DNA from: Glaciecola petra
GTDB taxonomy: Bacteria > Pseudomonadota > Gammaproteobacteria > Enterobacterales > Alteromonadaceae
Direction of reading: 5' to 3'
Length of the DNA stretch: 64,000 bases
Assembly (NCBI RefSeq): GCF_031846345.1
Contig: NZ_JAVRHX010000003.1
Span: 372,001 to 436,000, forward strand
A program made the translations under genes and the position numbers. This document shows, piece by piece, positions 46,220 through 55,557 of this stretch (position 1 is the first letter of the stretch; the number at the start of each line of letters is the position of its first letter). A model generated the notes under the pieces. It was not told where the DNA came from, did no database searches, and saw only the letters and a list, made by a program, of their open reading frames with translations.

Positions 46220-47544
46220 TATATACTATCAGCAGATTGCGCTGAAGCACCTGACTTTGACGCCACAGGCTCTATCTTAGGACAAAGCACTAATACACTT
46301 AGCATGGCTATAATAGCGAGAGCTGCACCAATAATAAACACAACAGTGTAGTTACCATCTGCGGTTAGTGAAGGCACTAAATATATCAACAAAGCAGCCG
46401 CTAGTTTTGCTGCCATTCCAGCGAAACCTGCCAGTGTACCAACGCTTGAACCACCAAATAAATCACTAGGTAAAGTTTGTACGTTACCTATAGATGTTTG
46501 GAAACCAAACAAAATAGTCGCCATGATAAGTACTGCTGCAATCTCTCCACCAGGATTTGAAAGCATCAATAAGGCGGGTAACATAATCAAACAACCCAAA
46601 GATATAACAAACTTTCTTGTTTTATTTACTGACCAACCTGCTTTTAATCTATTTTGCGCAAGTAACCCGCCAAACCAAGCACCAAACATGGCACCTAAGT
46701 ACGGTACCCAGCCATATATCGCTAATCCTTTCACGTCCATTTGGTATACCTCTACCAAATAAGTAGGGATCCAAACGATAAATAACCACCAAATTGGATC
46801 AATCGCCGCTGTAGCAATAATGACGCCCCAACTTTGTTTATGCGACAAAAGTTGCCCTGTAGTTGGTGTGTAAACTTCAACGGGCTTACCGTCGTCACTT
46901 TTTATCTCGTTCTTTTGTCCAGACAAAATATATTCACGCTCTTCCTCAGTAATCCAAGGGTGTGAACCAGGTGGTGATTTAACAACGATTAACCAAGGAA
47001 TCAACCACAAAAGACCGACACAACCGACAATAACAAATATTGCTTGCCAGCTAAAAAACAAGGCCAAATATGCAATAAGGGGAATTGAAACAATACCGCC
47101 AATTGCTGCACCAGAGTTGAATATACCTTGTGCAAGCGCACGCTCTCGCGTTGGGAACCATTCGGCATTAGCTTTAGCAGCACCAGGCCAGTTTCCAGCT
47201 TCTGATATACCCAAAATTGCTCTGAATATACTGAAGGTCAAAATACCCTGAGCAAAAGCATGCATCACAGTGGCAATAGACCAAATACCAATTGAAAGTA
47301 CAAAACCTAAACGCGTACCTACCCAATCAAACACTTTTCCGAACAAAGCTTGACCAAAGGCATATGAAAATAAAAAAACAATACTAATAATACCGTAAAC
47401 TTCTTTGAGTTCGGCGTCCGTTTTTTCAGGATAAATTTCGTGCCCCATAAACGGCCACAATACACTCAACGTTTGCCTATCAATGTAATTTATGACCGTT
47501 GCAAGCGCTACCAATGCAATCACCCACCATCTCAAATTTTTCAT
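46219..47544 (-). CDS. MFS transporter, hexuronate/alginate monomer type
   Basis: 441-residue twelve-helix protein of the anion:cation symporter family that includes ExuT and alginate-monomer transporters. Motifs: INYIDRQTLSVLWP, SYAFGQALFGKVFDWVGTR, ILGISEAGNWPGAAKANAEW, and NSGAAIGGIVSIPL. It would bring unsaturated uronates or DEH into the cytoplasm from the periplasm, where PL17 releases them. Its stop and the PL7 start overlap. Confidence 0.9.
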   Translation of the reverse strand: MKNLRWWVIALVALATVINYIDRQTLSVLWPFMGHEIYPEKTDAELKEVYGIISIVFLFSYAFGQALFGKVFDWVGTRLGFVLSIGIWSIATVMHAFAQGILTFSIFRAILGISEAGNWPGAAKANAEWFPTRERALAQGIFNSGAAIGGIVSIPLIAYLALFFSWQAIFVIVGCVGLLWLIPWLIVVKSPPGSHPWITEEEREYILSGQKNEIKSDDGKPVEVYTPTTGQLLSHKQSWGVIIATAAIDPIWWLFIVWIPTYLVEVYQMDVKGLAIYGWVPYLGAMFGAWFGGLLAQNRLKAGWSVNKTRKFVISLGCLIMLPALLMLSNPGGEIAAVLIMATILFGFQTSIGNVQTLPSDLFGGSSVGTLAGFAGMAAKLAAALLIYLVPSLTADGNYTVVFIIGAALAIIAMLSVLVLCPKIEPVASKSGASAQSADSI

Positions 47545-47603
47545 TTTATTTACCCTATGCCGTCGGCTTCCATTATTATTTTAAATCTCACATTTTACAC
47601 ACA

Positions 47604-49790
47604 TTAAAGGCGAATCAGTTGCGCATTGCCCTTAATAAGAAATGTTTTACCCATATAGCTGAATTGAGTTTCTTGATCATGAGCTTTTGCGTCATCTGCT
47701 AAGGCGAGCAAATACGACACGTCATTGGTAAAATCAAGTTTAAACACTCTCACTATTTCATTTGAATCTACTTCGGTATTCTCTAAACTCACAAGCGAAC
47801 TCTTGCTATCAAGAGTATATTCACGACTACCGTTATATTCGCCATGCACTTCTAGTACACTTAAGAATTGAACATTACCGCTTGCTTTAACTCTATTGAC
47901 CAGTGCTTGCTTCGCAATTAAATTAAAATTAGGATCATTTGCACCTACTCGCACCATCATCAGGTCGTGTTCTACTTGCTTCTCTGCAGTTACAGAAGTG
48001 CTGTGTGAATAAAAAGTGCTATCTTGCAGCCAAGTTACTCGCGCTAAGTTGTTTTTAACTCTACCTAGTGCTTGTAGCCATAAATGCTGATATCCGTTAT
48101 TGTCGCCAAGTGCTTTTTGTGTTGTTGTTTGCGCAGCAAGATCAACGCTTGTATCGATAAACTGCCCATTAAAATGAACTGGTAAGTCTAATTGATGTTC
48201 TCCATTTGCATTCACATCTAGTACATCAACTATAAAAATTAAGCCCTCTTCACTATTAACCATCGCTTGGGTTCGTTTAAAGGTCACGTCTTTATATGCG
48301 TTTTGCATATTTGCTACAGAAACTTGGAGACGTTCATCAAACTCTGTGAAAATAACCTCAGGATGATACTTGTTACCCTCTTTAGTATTGCCATTAAAAT
48401 GACTAATTTCGTCAACTACAAGTGTATTGTGGGCAATTGTCTGCTTTGCATAAGAGTTATTTTCTGCCAGATAGTGGCCACCATATTTAGCCTCGACATT
48501 TAGAAATCTTGCTGCACCGTAATCATAAACAATTTCTTTCCCGTCGTTAAAGAATAGCCAACTCAATTTATCAAAATGGCCATGACCTAAACCTTGTGAA
48601 GTTGCTTTAAAAACTAAGGTTTGATGATCGCTACTTTGATTTTGACGCAAGACGACCAAAGCTCCCTCATCGCCACTAATGCCGTCTCCATATGCCTTTG
48701 AGGTAAAGGGGTACACTTCTTCGAGGCCTTCATCTAGTGCTTGCGCGACTTCAAGTCCATCACCTGTTAGTAAAATTTGATTCTGAATTTTGGCAATACT
48801 TAACAGGCCTTTTTCACCTGTTTTGTTATACGCTACTGTTACCCCATGCACCAATTCGATGGTATCGATACCTTTATCTTTGATGGCGTCATTAATACCA
48901 AAAAATAGACCGTTGTAACTCAACTCAATTGTCGTGGTAATGGCTTTAAGTAATATTCCATCTCTATATTCAAAAATTTCACGGTCGGGTTCGTTCACAT
49001 CAACCGCTTTAGCAAACATTACAAAGGGCAATAAAGCAAAACGCTGATAGTAAGGTCCTTCGTTGTAGTAACCCTCGGGTGAGAAAAGCTCATCTAATTG
49101 GCGCATAAAACCGCCTTTACCTGATTTATCTAAACCATACAAAGACTTCTCAACCCACTCAGGCTTATCTAATACATAGCCAGCCATTCCTACGGCTGCC
49201 ACCGCCCATGTACCATGATTATGTATTTTATCGAATGTTTGTGGTGACTCATCTGACAAATATTTCACCATTGGCAAAAAAACACCGTTTTCTATTTTGT
49301 CACGTTCACTTTGTGTCAATGCCTCTTTGACTGCGTCGTAGCCTTGAATACTATAAACTAGCCACATCGCTTCATTAAGACTTTGCCAAAACAACTTTCC
49401 TGGAGACTGTTCTTTTTGTTTAGGATGCAAAGGCAAGCTAGGATACATTTCAGCATAAGCAGTTAATATATCTCTGATCAAATCTGCATACTTTTTTTCC
49501 TGTGACAGCAAGTACAAACGCCCTGCATCACGAATTAAGGCATAATTCTTTTTGTGCACTTCATGCGTGTAACCACCACCGGCATCTGCAGGTAAAGGAA
49601 CATTGATGGGTTGCATCAAAGCTGCATCTATAGCACTTCTCCGGTTTTCAAACTCACGACTAAAACTGCCAGGCTTAGTCGCAGCAGCTTGCATTTGCTC
49701 AACCTGCTCATTGCTTTCTAGTAACATTTGTTTCGAACAAGCAATAGTAGAGAATAGTGATAATATAAAAAGTGAATGAACAAGCCTCAT
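47604..49790 (-). CDS. oligoalginate lyase, polysaccharide lyase family 17
   Basis: 728-residue exolyase that releases unsaturated monouronates from oligoalginate. Lipoprotein signal (LFSTIAC). N-terminal (alpha/alpha) barrel with KIHNHGTWAVAAVG (Asn-His pair) and YNEGPYYQRFALLPF (catalytic Tyr), then a heparinase II/III-like beta-sheet domain with GHFDKLSWLFFNDGKEIV and KQTIAHNTLVVD. Its ATG overlaps the PL6 stop by 4 bp (ATGA). Confidence 0.93.
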   Translation of the reverse strand: MRLVHSLFILSLFSTIACSKQMLLESNEQVEQMQAAATKPGSFSREFENRRSAIDAALMQPINVPLPADAGGGYTHEVHKKNYALIRDAGRLYLLSQEKKYADLIRDILTAYAEMYPSLPLHPKQKEQSPGKLFWQSLNEAMWLVYSIQGYDAVKEALTQSERDKIENGVFLPMVKYLSDESPQTFDKIHNHGTWAVAAVGMAGYVLDKPEWVEKSLYGLDKSGKGGFMRQLDELFSPEGYYNEGPYYQRFALLPFVMFAKAVDVNEPDREIFEYRDGILLKAITTTIELSYNGLFFGINDAIKDKGIDTIELVHGVTVAYNKTGEKGLLSIAKIQNQILLTGDGLEVAQALDEGLEEVYPFTSKAYGDGISGDEGALVVLRQNQSSDHQTLVFKATSQGLGHGHFDKLSWLFFNDGKEIVYDYGAARFLNVEAKYGGHYLAENNSYAKQTIAHNTLVVDEISHFNGNTKEGNKYHPEVIFTEFDERLQVSVANMQNAYKDVTFKRTQAMVNSEEGLIFIVDVLDVNANGEHQLDLPVHFNGQFIDTSVDLAAQTTTQKALGDNNGYQHLWLQALGRVKNNLARVTWLQDSTFYSHSTSVTAEKQVEHDLMMVRVGANDPNFNLIAKQALVNRVKASGNVQFLSVLEVHGEYNGSREYTLDSKSSLVSLENTEVDSNEIVRVFKLDFTNDVSYLLALADDAKAHDQETQFSYMGKTFLIKGNAQLIRL

Positions 49791-52090
49791 AGTATGTTAT
49801 TTCCTTCCATGATGGCCGTAGACGGCCCCTTAGCAAAAGTCTCTGTCACTACAGGTAACGGAACGCTATCGAAAGTATTATTAAAAATCTTAGTAATTGG
49901 CTCGCCAACCGTGTGATCTATAGTGATAACTTTACTATCTTTAAACGTATTGCCATCTAACATAGTTTGTTGAACACCTAGTAAGAAAATTGACGATTTC
50001 GTTTTGTTACGTTTGCCTGATCCTACGTTTTCAACAATACTGTCAGTCATATAGAAGTGAGGTCCAAATGTACTCTCGTCAGTTCCACCACGATATATTT
50101 TAGCCACTGCACCTTCAATATTGACAAATGTACTGTTTTTAACTGTGACATACTCTGCATTGTAAATGCCTAAATCATCCTGTTCTTTGTTTAATCGTAA
50201 AATATCACCCGTTATATTGGTGAAACTGCTATCAATAATGCTTATTTCATCAGCTAAGCTTCTATAACCTGCATCAAATACATGAGCCGAATGATTCACA
50301 TTTAAATCACTCACATGGGTATTATTAATCACCAATTTATAATTGAACAAGGTAGGTAATTTTGTATTACGAATTAGCACATTACCTGCGCTATCTGGAG
50401 ATTTTTTACCTGAAATATTTATCCCATCTAGCTTTAAGCTACCGCCGTCTCTTATTTCAAAGGTTAAAGAACGCATTGGATACAGCGTCACTGTGCGCGG
50501 CGTTTTTGCTCTTAAAGTGACTTTATTTTCTATGGGTATGAGTCGATTGATGTCGTAATCCCCTGCTGCCAACTCAATCACATCCCCAGCTTGCGCCTTT
50601 GAAAGGCTCTCTAAAAGCTCTGCAGATGTGGCAACCGCAAAAACTTCACCAGAATCAAATTCAATCTCTAGTTCCGCTTTAGGATACCAATCAACACCCG
50701 TTTCGTCTCTCTTAGTTGGGGAGAGAGAAGCGCTTGCTCCAACATTATTAGCCTGCGCAGCGGCACTCTGTAGCAAGCCATTAGCACCTCGTTTAACACT
50801 TATCTGTTCAATGCTAAAACCATTTGCTATTTCAGCTTGTGGGGATTGGCCTGCGATATTATTTGCAAATGTTATTCCTGATACGTCATCAAAAATTTTA
50901 AAAGGATTATTGCCATTTTCATTTAGCACTAAGTTGTTTGAAAAACTAGAATCAATAGGAACCGCTTGACGTTCTTCGTCGCTGCCACCAGCCAAGTTTA
51001 TGTTATCAACATTTATTATGGTGTTGTTTTCAATCTTAGTATTTTTAACTTGATGATAGCGATTGATAGGCGAATTATAAACGCCATTTAACACCGTAAA
51101 CCCACCGCCAAATCGTATACCGGTTAACCCTTCCATATAATTGTTGCGGATCGTTTGGTCGGCATTTATGACCCGAATACCACCAGTGTGTTCTTTGCCA
51201 TTTCCGAAGAAAACATTACCTTCAACTAAGTTACCGTTACCATGACGCAGGGTGAGTGTGCCTCTGCTTTCAAAAAACACATTATTAAGAAACTTATTTT
51301 GGCCTGATTTGTTTGAAATTATTTCTACTTCACCATTGCAGCGTTCGAAGTAGTTGTTTTCTACCACAGTAAATGAGTTTGTTAGTGAATACTTACTTGT
51401 CCCAATACGCAATGTCTCACCGCCATTAGAACCCAAAATAGGCCTTGGACCGAAGTAATTATGATCAATTCTATGGTGATTCTCTTGGCTGGACTCTGTG
51501 TTTAGTCTAACTGCCATAGTCACACCGTTGTTATTTTTTCCTTCTAAGTGACTATGATCAAAGCGATTTCTTTTACCATAAAAAACAACCCATTTATCTG
51601 AATCAAATTTATCTGGATTACTGAACCCATCTATAACCACTTGGGTAACACGTGAATTATTTGCTAGCTTTTTAGTATTCTCTCGAAATGCAATAACCTC
51701 TCCGGTAGGGCTATAACCGTTAGTAAAAACTAAGCCCTCAATGACTAAATACTCCCCTGAAAGACGCAAATTAGACCGCCCAGTCAAAATCACTTTGCCT
51801 TTCGTTTCTGCTTTTAACGTAATCGGCGATTTGGCATTACCTTGACCTTTAAACAAAATCTCAAAGTCTTGCCATTCACCGTTTGCTAACACTAAGGTGT
51901 CACCAGGTTTTAGGCTTTTTACAGCTTCATTGAACTCATTTTGGTTTTTCACCAAAATTTCAGTATCAGATACAGAATTGGACAACTGTAGACCGTCTTG
52001 ACCAGGCTTGCCAGTCGAGCCGGTAGTCGAAATACTGCACGCGTGCAATAAAAACAAAGTTAGTAAGAGCGAAAAAGATTTAGTAGGCAT
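49787..52090 (-). CDS. alginate lyase, polysaccharide lyase family 6, two-domain
   Basis: 767-residue lipoprotein (lipobox LHAC) with two parallel beta-helix domains, as in Glaciecola AlyGC-type enzymes. The N-terminal domain carries the catalytic pair: Lys in EVEIISNKSGQNKF and Arg in TLTLRHGNGNLVEGNVFFG. The C-terminal domain begins near residue 480 with another beta-helix. It probably acts exolytically on poly-G or poly-M at the outer membrane. A short ribosome site AGAGG precedes the ATG. Confidence 0.93.
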   Translation of the reverse strand: MPTKSFSLLLTLFLLHACSISTTGSTGKPGQDGLQLSNSVSDTEILVKNQNEFNEAVKSLKPGDTLVLANGEWQDFEILFKGQGNAKSPITLKAETKGKVILTGRSNLRLSGEYLVIEGLVFTNGYSPTGEVIAFRENTKKLANNSRVTQVVIDGFSNPDKFDSDKWVVFYGKRNRFDHSHLEGKNNNGVTMAVRLNTESSQENHHRIDHNYFGPRPILGSNGGETLRIGTSKYSLTNSFTVVENNYFERCNGEVEIISNKSGQNKFLNNVFFESRGTLTLRHGNGNLVEGNVFFGNGKEHTGGIRVINADQTIRNNYMEGLTGIRFGGGFTVLNGVYNSPINRYHQVKNTKIENNTIINVDNINLAGGSDEERQAVPIDSSFSNNLVLNENGNNPFKIFDDVSGITFANNIAGQSPQAEIANGFSIEQISVKRGANGLLQSAAAQANNVGASASLSPTKRDETGVDWYPKAELEIEFDSGEVFAVATSAELLESLSKAQAGDVIELAAGDYDINRLIPIENKVTLRAKTPRTVTLYPMRSLTFEIRDGGSLKLDGINISGKKSPDSAGNVLIRNTKLPTLFNYKLVINNTHVSDLNVNHSAHVFDAGYRSLADEISIIDSSFTNITGDILRLNKEQDDLGIYNAEYVTVKNSTFVNIEGAVAKIYRGGTDESTFGPHFYMTDSIVENVGSGKRNKTKSSIFLLGVQQTMLDGNTFKDSKVITIDHTVGEPITKIFNNTFDSVPLPVVTETFAKGPSTAIMEGNNIL

Positions 52091-52123
52091 GGTGGGGGTA
52101 CCTCTTTACAAACAAATAAAATG

Positions 52124-52192
52124 AAGCCCAAAGCTGAATTTTTACACTTAGCAACTATCGCTATCGTTTAGTATATTTCAAGGTTTGGGCTT
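52124..52192 (-). other. long-range inverted repeat between dehR and PL6
   Basis: Arms AAGCCCAAA (52124-52132) and TTTGGGCTT (52184-52192), 51 bases apart, in the 116-bp gap inside the operon. It might modulate expression of the downstream lyases or stabilise the mRNA. Confidence 0.4.
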
Positions 52193-52206
52193 TTGGGAGC
52201 TTTCTA

Positions 52207-53085
52207 CTACTTACCTAATTGACTAAAATAGTCGTATATTTCAGGTACATTGCCACGAGCCATACCGGCATCATACGCAGCTTGCAAGTTCGCAGATGTG
52301 CCTTCAGCAATTTGCGCTCGCGTACCTAAATCTTTTACCATTTCGAGGAAGTAGCCAATGTCTTTGTGCGCATTGCCAATAGAGAAGCCCAAGTCACTGA
52401 CACCATCAACAGCATAGTTTTTGCAAAACTGCATAAATGGCGAACTTGATGGCCCTGTTGACATAATGTCAAACAATTGCTGCTTGTCAACACCAGCACT
52501 ATCTGCAACAGCAAATGCTTGTGACATCGCAGTTACCGTCGTCATACCAATGAAATTATTAATCAGCTTAGTTGTATGTCCAGAACCCAAAGCACCTAGA
52601 TGGAATACATTTTCGCCTTGAATATCCAATATCGGCTTCACTTTAGCAAAAGTATCGAGATCACCAGAGGCCATAATGTTTAGTAAACCATCTTTCGCAT
52701 GGGCTGGGGTGCGTCCTAAGGGTGCGTCGATCATACCGGCACCTTTTTTCGCTAGGTCTGCACCAATCTTGCGCGTTGAAGCTGGAATAGAAGTACCAAA
52801 ATCAATCACAACACTGCCTTCTTTTATGCCAGCCAAAATGCCATCTTCAGCATAAACTACACTCTCAACGATAGTTGAGGTTGTTAAGCAAAGCATAACA
52901 ATGTCGCTGTCAGCTGCCAATTGTGCAGCAGATTCAGCGGCACTCCCGCCTTGTGCAACAACTTCAGCAACAACATCCTTATTAAGGTCCATTACGATCG
53001 GTTTAAAACCTCTTTTTTGTAGGTTTTCTACCATGTTTCTGCCCATAAGGCCTAGGCCGATGAAGCCAATGCTAGGCTTGTCCAT
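52207..53085 (-). CDS. dehR: DEH reductase, beta-hydroxyacid dehydrogenase family
   Basis: 292-residue NAD(P)H oxidoreductase reducing DEH to 2-keto-3-deoxygluconate in the cytoplasm. Rossmann motif GFIGLGLMGRNMVENL, the substrate-binding block DAPLGRTPAHAKDGLL, and the catalytic Lys in GSGHTTKLINNFIG are family hallmarks (6-phosphogluconate/tartronate-semialdehyde reductase fold). Function is inferred from context with alginate lyases. ATG at 53085 follows GGAG at 5 bp; an upstream GTG lacks room for a ribosome site. First gene of the operon. Confidence 0.85.
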   Translation of the reverse strand: MDKPSIGFIGLGLMGRNMVENLQKRGFKPIVMDLNKDVVAEVVAQGGSAAESAAQLAADSDIVMLCLTTSTIVESVVYAEDGILAGIKEGSVVIDFGTSIPASTRKIGADLAKKGAGMIDAPLGRTPAHAKDGLLNIMASGDLDTFAKVKPILDIQGENVFHLGALGSGHTTKLINNFIGMTTVTAMSQAFAVADSAGVDKQQLFDIMSTGPSSSPFMQFCKNYAVDGVSDLGFSIGNAHKDIGYFLEMVKDLGTRAQIAEGTSANLQAAYDAGMARGNVPEIYDYFSQLGK

Positions 53086-53179
53086 ACTCACTCCTAAATA
53101 TTGTTATTGTGTATGTTTGAAAATGCAGTGTGTTAATCATTTGTTATAAATCCTATATAGAGATTAACAATATGATTCA

Positions 53180-53208
53180 TACTAACCAATGCAGGACAAT
53201 ATTGTCAA
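53180..53208 (-). promoter_or_regulatory. sigma-70-type promoter of the alginate lyase operon
   Basis: On the minus strand, TTGACA (53203-53208) and TTAGTA (53180-53185), 17 bp apart, about 95 bp before the dehR start. Two ATTGGTT words flank the -35, at 53207-53213 and near 53183-53190. Confidence 0.5.
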
Positions 53209-53376
53209 CCAATATATCAACAATGTATTACCATTATTACTGATAATACTACGTTTCCAATACAAGGCTATGCATTATTACTATTAACTAGCGGCTAATA
53301 TTAAAATGGTTTTTAAATTTTATTCATTTATTTCAATGCTTTAAACAAATAACAGAAAGCATAAACAGAGAAAATA

Positions 53377-53386
53377 TAAGCGCTTA
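53377..53386. promoter_or_regulatory. LacI-type palindrome TAAGCGCTTA
   Basis: Perfect 10-bp palindrome with central CG, the shape of LacI-family operators. It lies about 170 bp upstream of the alginate operon promoter. No LacI-family gene is in the window. Confidence 0.35.
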
Positions 53387-53547
53387 CAAAGTCTAAGGAG
53401 CTTAGCGTTAGTCTTATTTGCTCAAGCTAAATTAACACGAATAAAGAAGAAGAAATTTACTTAATGTCATAGTTTTCGACGATAATTTAGACGCTTTTTT
53501 CAAAATCATCTTACCAATAATTGATTGAAATTCTAAATAAAACTTAC

Positions 53548-53565
53548 CAAAAGGTTGACCTTTTG
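53548..53565 (-). terminator. possible terminator after nasS
   Basis: 18-bp perfect palindrome CAAAAGGT-TG-ACCTTTTG, 64 bp past the nasS stop on the minus strand. It can form a 7-bp stem with a 4-base loop followed by a T-rich segment 8 bases on. It might instead be an operator. Confidence 0.45.
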
Positions 53566-53628
53566 CTTGATAAAATTGATAAATATTACATTTAAGTGTC
53601 TTAAATCATGAAAAAACATAAGTAACGA

Positions 53629-54741
53629 TTATTTATTAATGTGTTTTTTATGCGTGGTAATAGCTTTTGCAAAAATGTCGGGCCTAAAGCATTGCTTCAT
53701 TACTTGTTCGGCGATCTTATTTTCAAACGCATGAGGCCATACATGTTGCAACTTTCCATATAACCATTCAGCTTGGTCAAATGTAGGCCGATTCACTGCA
53801 TATGGTCCATCGTCGGCAGCAGAAAATATTGATGAAAAACGGTTATAATGAGGAAGATGCCTTGGGCTTTGACCTTCTTCAGTTAAGCAACTCCCCAATA
53901 AAGACGGGGCAACAATGTCAATTTTGGTATCTAAATATTGGTCACGCGACATTATGCGAGCTGCCTCAAAACGATTAGGCACTTCTTTCAACCACTGGCA
54001 TGCTTCTATTAACGCAGCACATAAATGCTGAAATACTTCTGGGGTCTTATCGTATTCACACTGAGTAATTGCGAGGACTTTCTCGGCACGGTCTTGCCAA
54101 ATGTCATACGATGTAAGAACGGTAACACCAGTGTCGTTTCTTACCGACTTTGCGTTATAGGGGCCACCAGCACAAAACCCGTCAATGTCCCCGCTTTCTA
54201 AACTAATAGCCATGCTAGTTGGTGGCATAAATACACATTCGATCTCGTCAATATCAATTTTGGCAACATGTAAATAATCGATCAACTGCAAATAGTGACA
54301 ACTAAAAGGGAAAACACAGGCTATTTTTAATTTTGGATGCTTATCTTTTATTCTTCGTTCTAGTGTTTTCTTGAGCAACTTCGCAGGCATTGGGAACGGT
54401 ATTTTAGTTAAATCATTAGCAAGCTTAATTTCTTCGCATAAACGCTTGCTTAGCGTAACACCGTTGCCATTTTGACTAGTAATCATCGGAATAATTATAT
54501 CTTTACGATTACCAGACATTCCTACTTGATTGGCCAGCGGCATAGGCGCCAACATTTGAGCCGCATCTAATAATCCCATCTCAAGTTTATCGCGCAACGT
54601 AGACCATGAATTTTGTGCTAAAAGCTCTACTTGCAAACCAAATTTTTCATAAATCCCAAGTTCCTTTGCCACAATGTAGGGCGCGGCATCAGTTAATTTT
54701 ACGAAGCCTACCTTCAAAGGCGTGTTGTGGTGTATCTTCAT
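53629..54741 (-). CDS. nasS: nitrate sensor NasS
   Basis: 370-residue cytoplasmic homologue of NrtA with no signal peptide (starts MKIHHNTPLKVGFVKLTDAA). Family contacts WSTLRDKLEMGLLDAAQML, NGNGVTLS and GFCAGGPYNAKS parallel NrtA in this same window. NasS binds nitrate and, without it, sequesters NasT. The start overlaps the nasT stop by 4 bp (ATGA), consistent with a one-to-one complex. Confidence 0.93.
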   Translation of the reverse strand: MKIHHNTPLKVGFVKLTDAAPYIVAKELGIYEKFGLQVELLAQNSWSTLRDKLEMGLLDAAQMLAPMPLANQVGMSGNRKDIIIPMITSQNGNGVTLSKRLCEEIKLANDLTKIPFPMPAKLLKKTLERRIKDKHPKLKIACVFPFSCHYLQLIDYLHVAKIDIDEIECVFMPPTSMAISLESGDIDGFCAGGPYNAKSVRNDTGVTVLTSYDIWQDRAEKVLAITQCEYDKTPEVFQHLCAALIEACQWLKEVPNRFEAARIMSRDQYLDTKIDIVAPSLLGSCLTEEGQSPRHLPHYNRFSSIFSAADDGPYAVNRPTFDQAEWLYGKLQHVWPHAFENKIAEQVMKQCFRPDIFAKAITTHKKHINK

Positions 54742-55310
54742 GGTAAATTCTTCAGCATATTCATAATATTAGTAGCAACTTGCTCGAGTTTTTGACCACT
54801 ATCCATAGCCATTTTACGCATAGCTTTGTAGGCAGCATCTTCGTCAAGACCTTGTTTTTCAATTAACATGCGCTTTGCCTTTTCAATTGTTTTTCGAGCA
54901 CCTAATTGGTTTTGAGTCGACTTAAGTTCACTTTTTAAATCTTGAAACTCTTCGAAACGTGCAACGGCGGCATCTAAAATTGCCCTGACCCGGTTAGGGT
55001 CGGCATCACCAGTGACATATGCGCTAACACCCGACTTAATTGAGCGCTTTATTATTTGCGAGTCCTGAGTTTCAGTAAACATTACGATAGGTTTGGGATT
55101 GATTTGATTTAAAGTGTGAAGGCTTTCTAAGATATCACGATCGGGGGATTCTATATCAATCACAATCATATCTGGCTTTGCAATGTCAACTTCACGCAAA
55201 AGCGAAGAACCCGCACTGACCAGATGGGTGATGCTATATTGTGAGCCCTTCAAAGCTTGCTGTATAGCTTGGGCTCGATTTTGGTTATCGTCTATTAATA
55301 GTATATTCAA
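54738..55310 (-). CDS. nasT: ANTAR-domain antiterminator NasT
   Basis: 190-residue RNA-binding response-regulator-like protein. N-terminal receiver-like domain (LLIDDNQ, phosphoacceptor region VIDIESPD), a coiled-coil linker and a C-terminal ANTAR domain (ARKTIEKAKRMLIEKQGLDE, then AYKAMRKMAMD). It binds paired hexaloop hairpins in leader RNA and prevents termination. The two leaders here, 43388-43460 and 62631-62700, are its predicted targets. The start codon is TTG. Confidence 0.95.
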   Translation of the reverse strand: MNILLIDDNQNRAQAIQQALKGSQYSITHLVSAGSSLLREVDIAKPDMIVIDIESPDRDILESLHTLNQINPKPIVMFTETQDSQIIKRSIKSGVSAYVTGDADPNRVRAILDAAVARFEEFQDLKSELKSTQNQLGARKTIEKAKRMLIEKQGLDEDAAYKAMRKMAMDSGQKLEQVATNIMNMLKNLP

Positions 55311-55437
55311 AGAGCGTTAAACCGAAGAAAGAAGGCCTGATTATTCATTAAAGTCCATATTGCTTGCAAGGATTGGAACGGGCACTAAAATATTCATATA
55401 TATTTGCTATGTATCTACTATCCATTTGGAATGTATT

Positions 55438-55454
55438 TGCAATCTATTTGCCAA
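55438..55454 (-). promoter_or_regulatory. sigma-54 promoter of nasTS
   Basis: TTGGCAAATAGATTGCA on the minus strand matches the -24/-12 consensus (TTGGCA and TTGCA) with 10 bases between GG and GC. It lies 128 bp before the nasT start. The 55311-55557 gap has no other recognised feature and no ANTAR hairpin pair was seen. Confidence 0.75.
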
Positions 55455-55557
55455 CTTCTCAACAAGCTTAATTGAGTTTAAATTCCATAATTTACATAGA
55501 GTTAAAGAGTTATTATCGACTATTGCCTTTAATTTAGTTTGCCACATAGCGTGCCAT

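Larger units (their letters stand above)
53209..53628. other. 420-bp intergenic region between alginate operon and nasS
   Basis: AT-rich non-coding stretch. It holds TTACCAAT at 53511-53518 (as in the kdgF operator), a LacI-like palindrome at 53377-53386, and a palindromic stem at 53548-53565. No credible frame longer than 30 codons with a ribosome site was seen. Confidence 0.7.
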
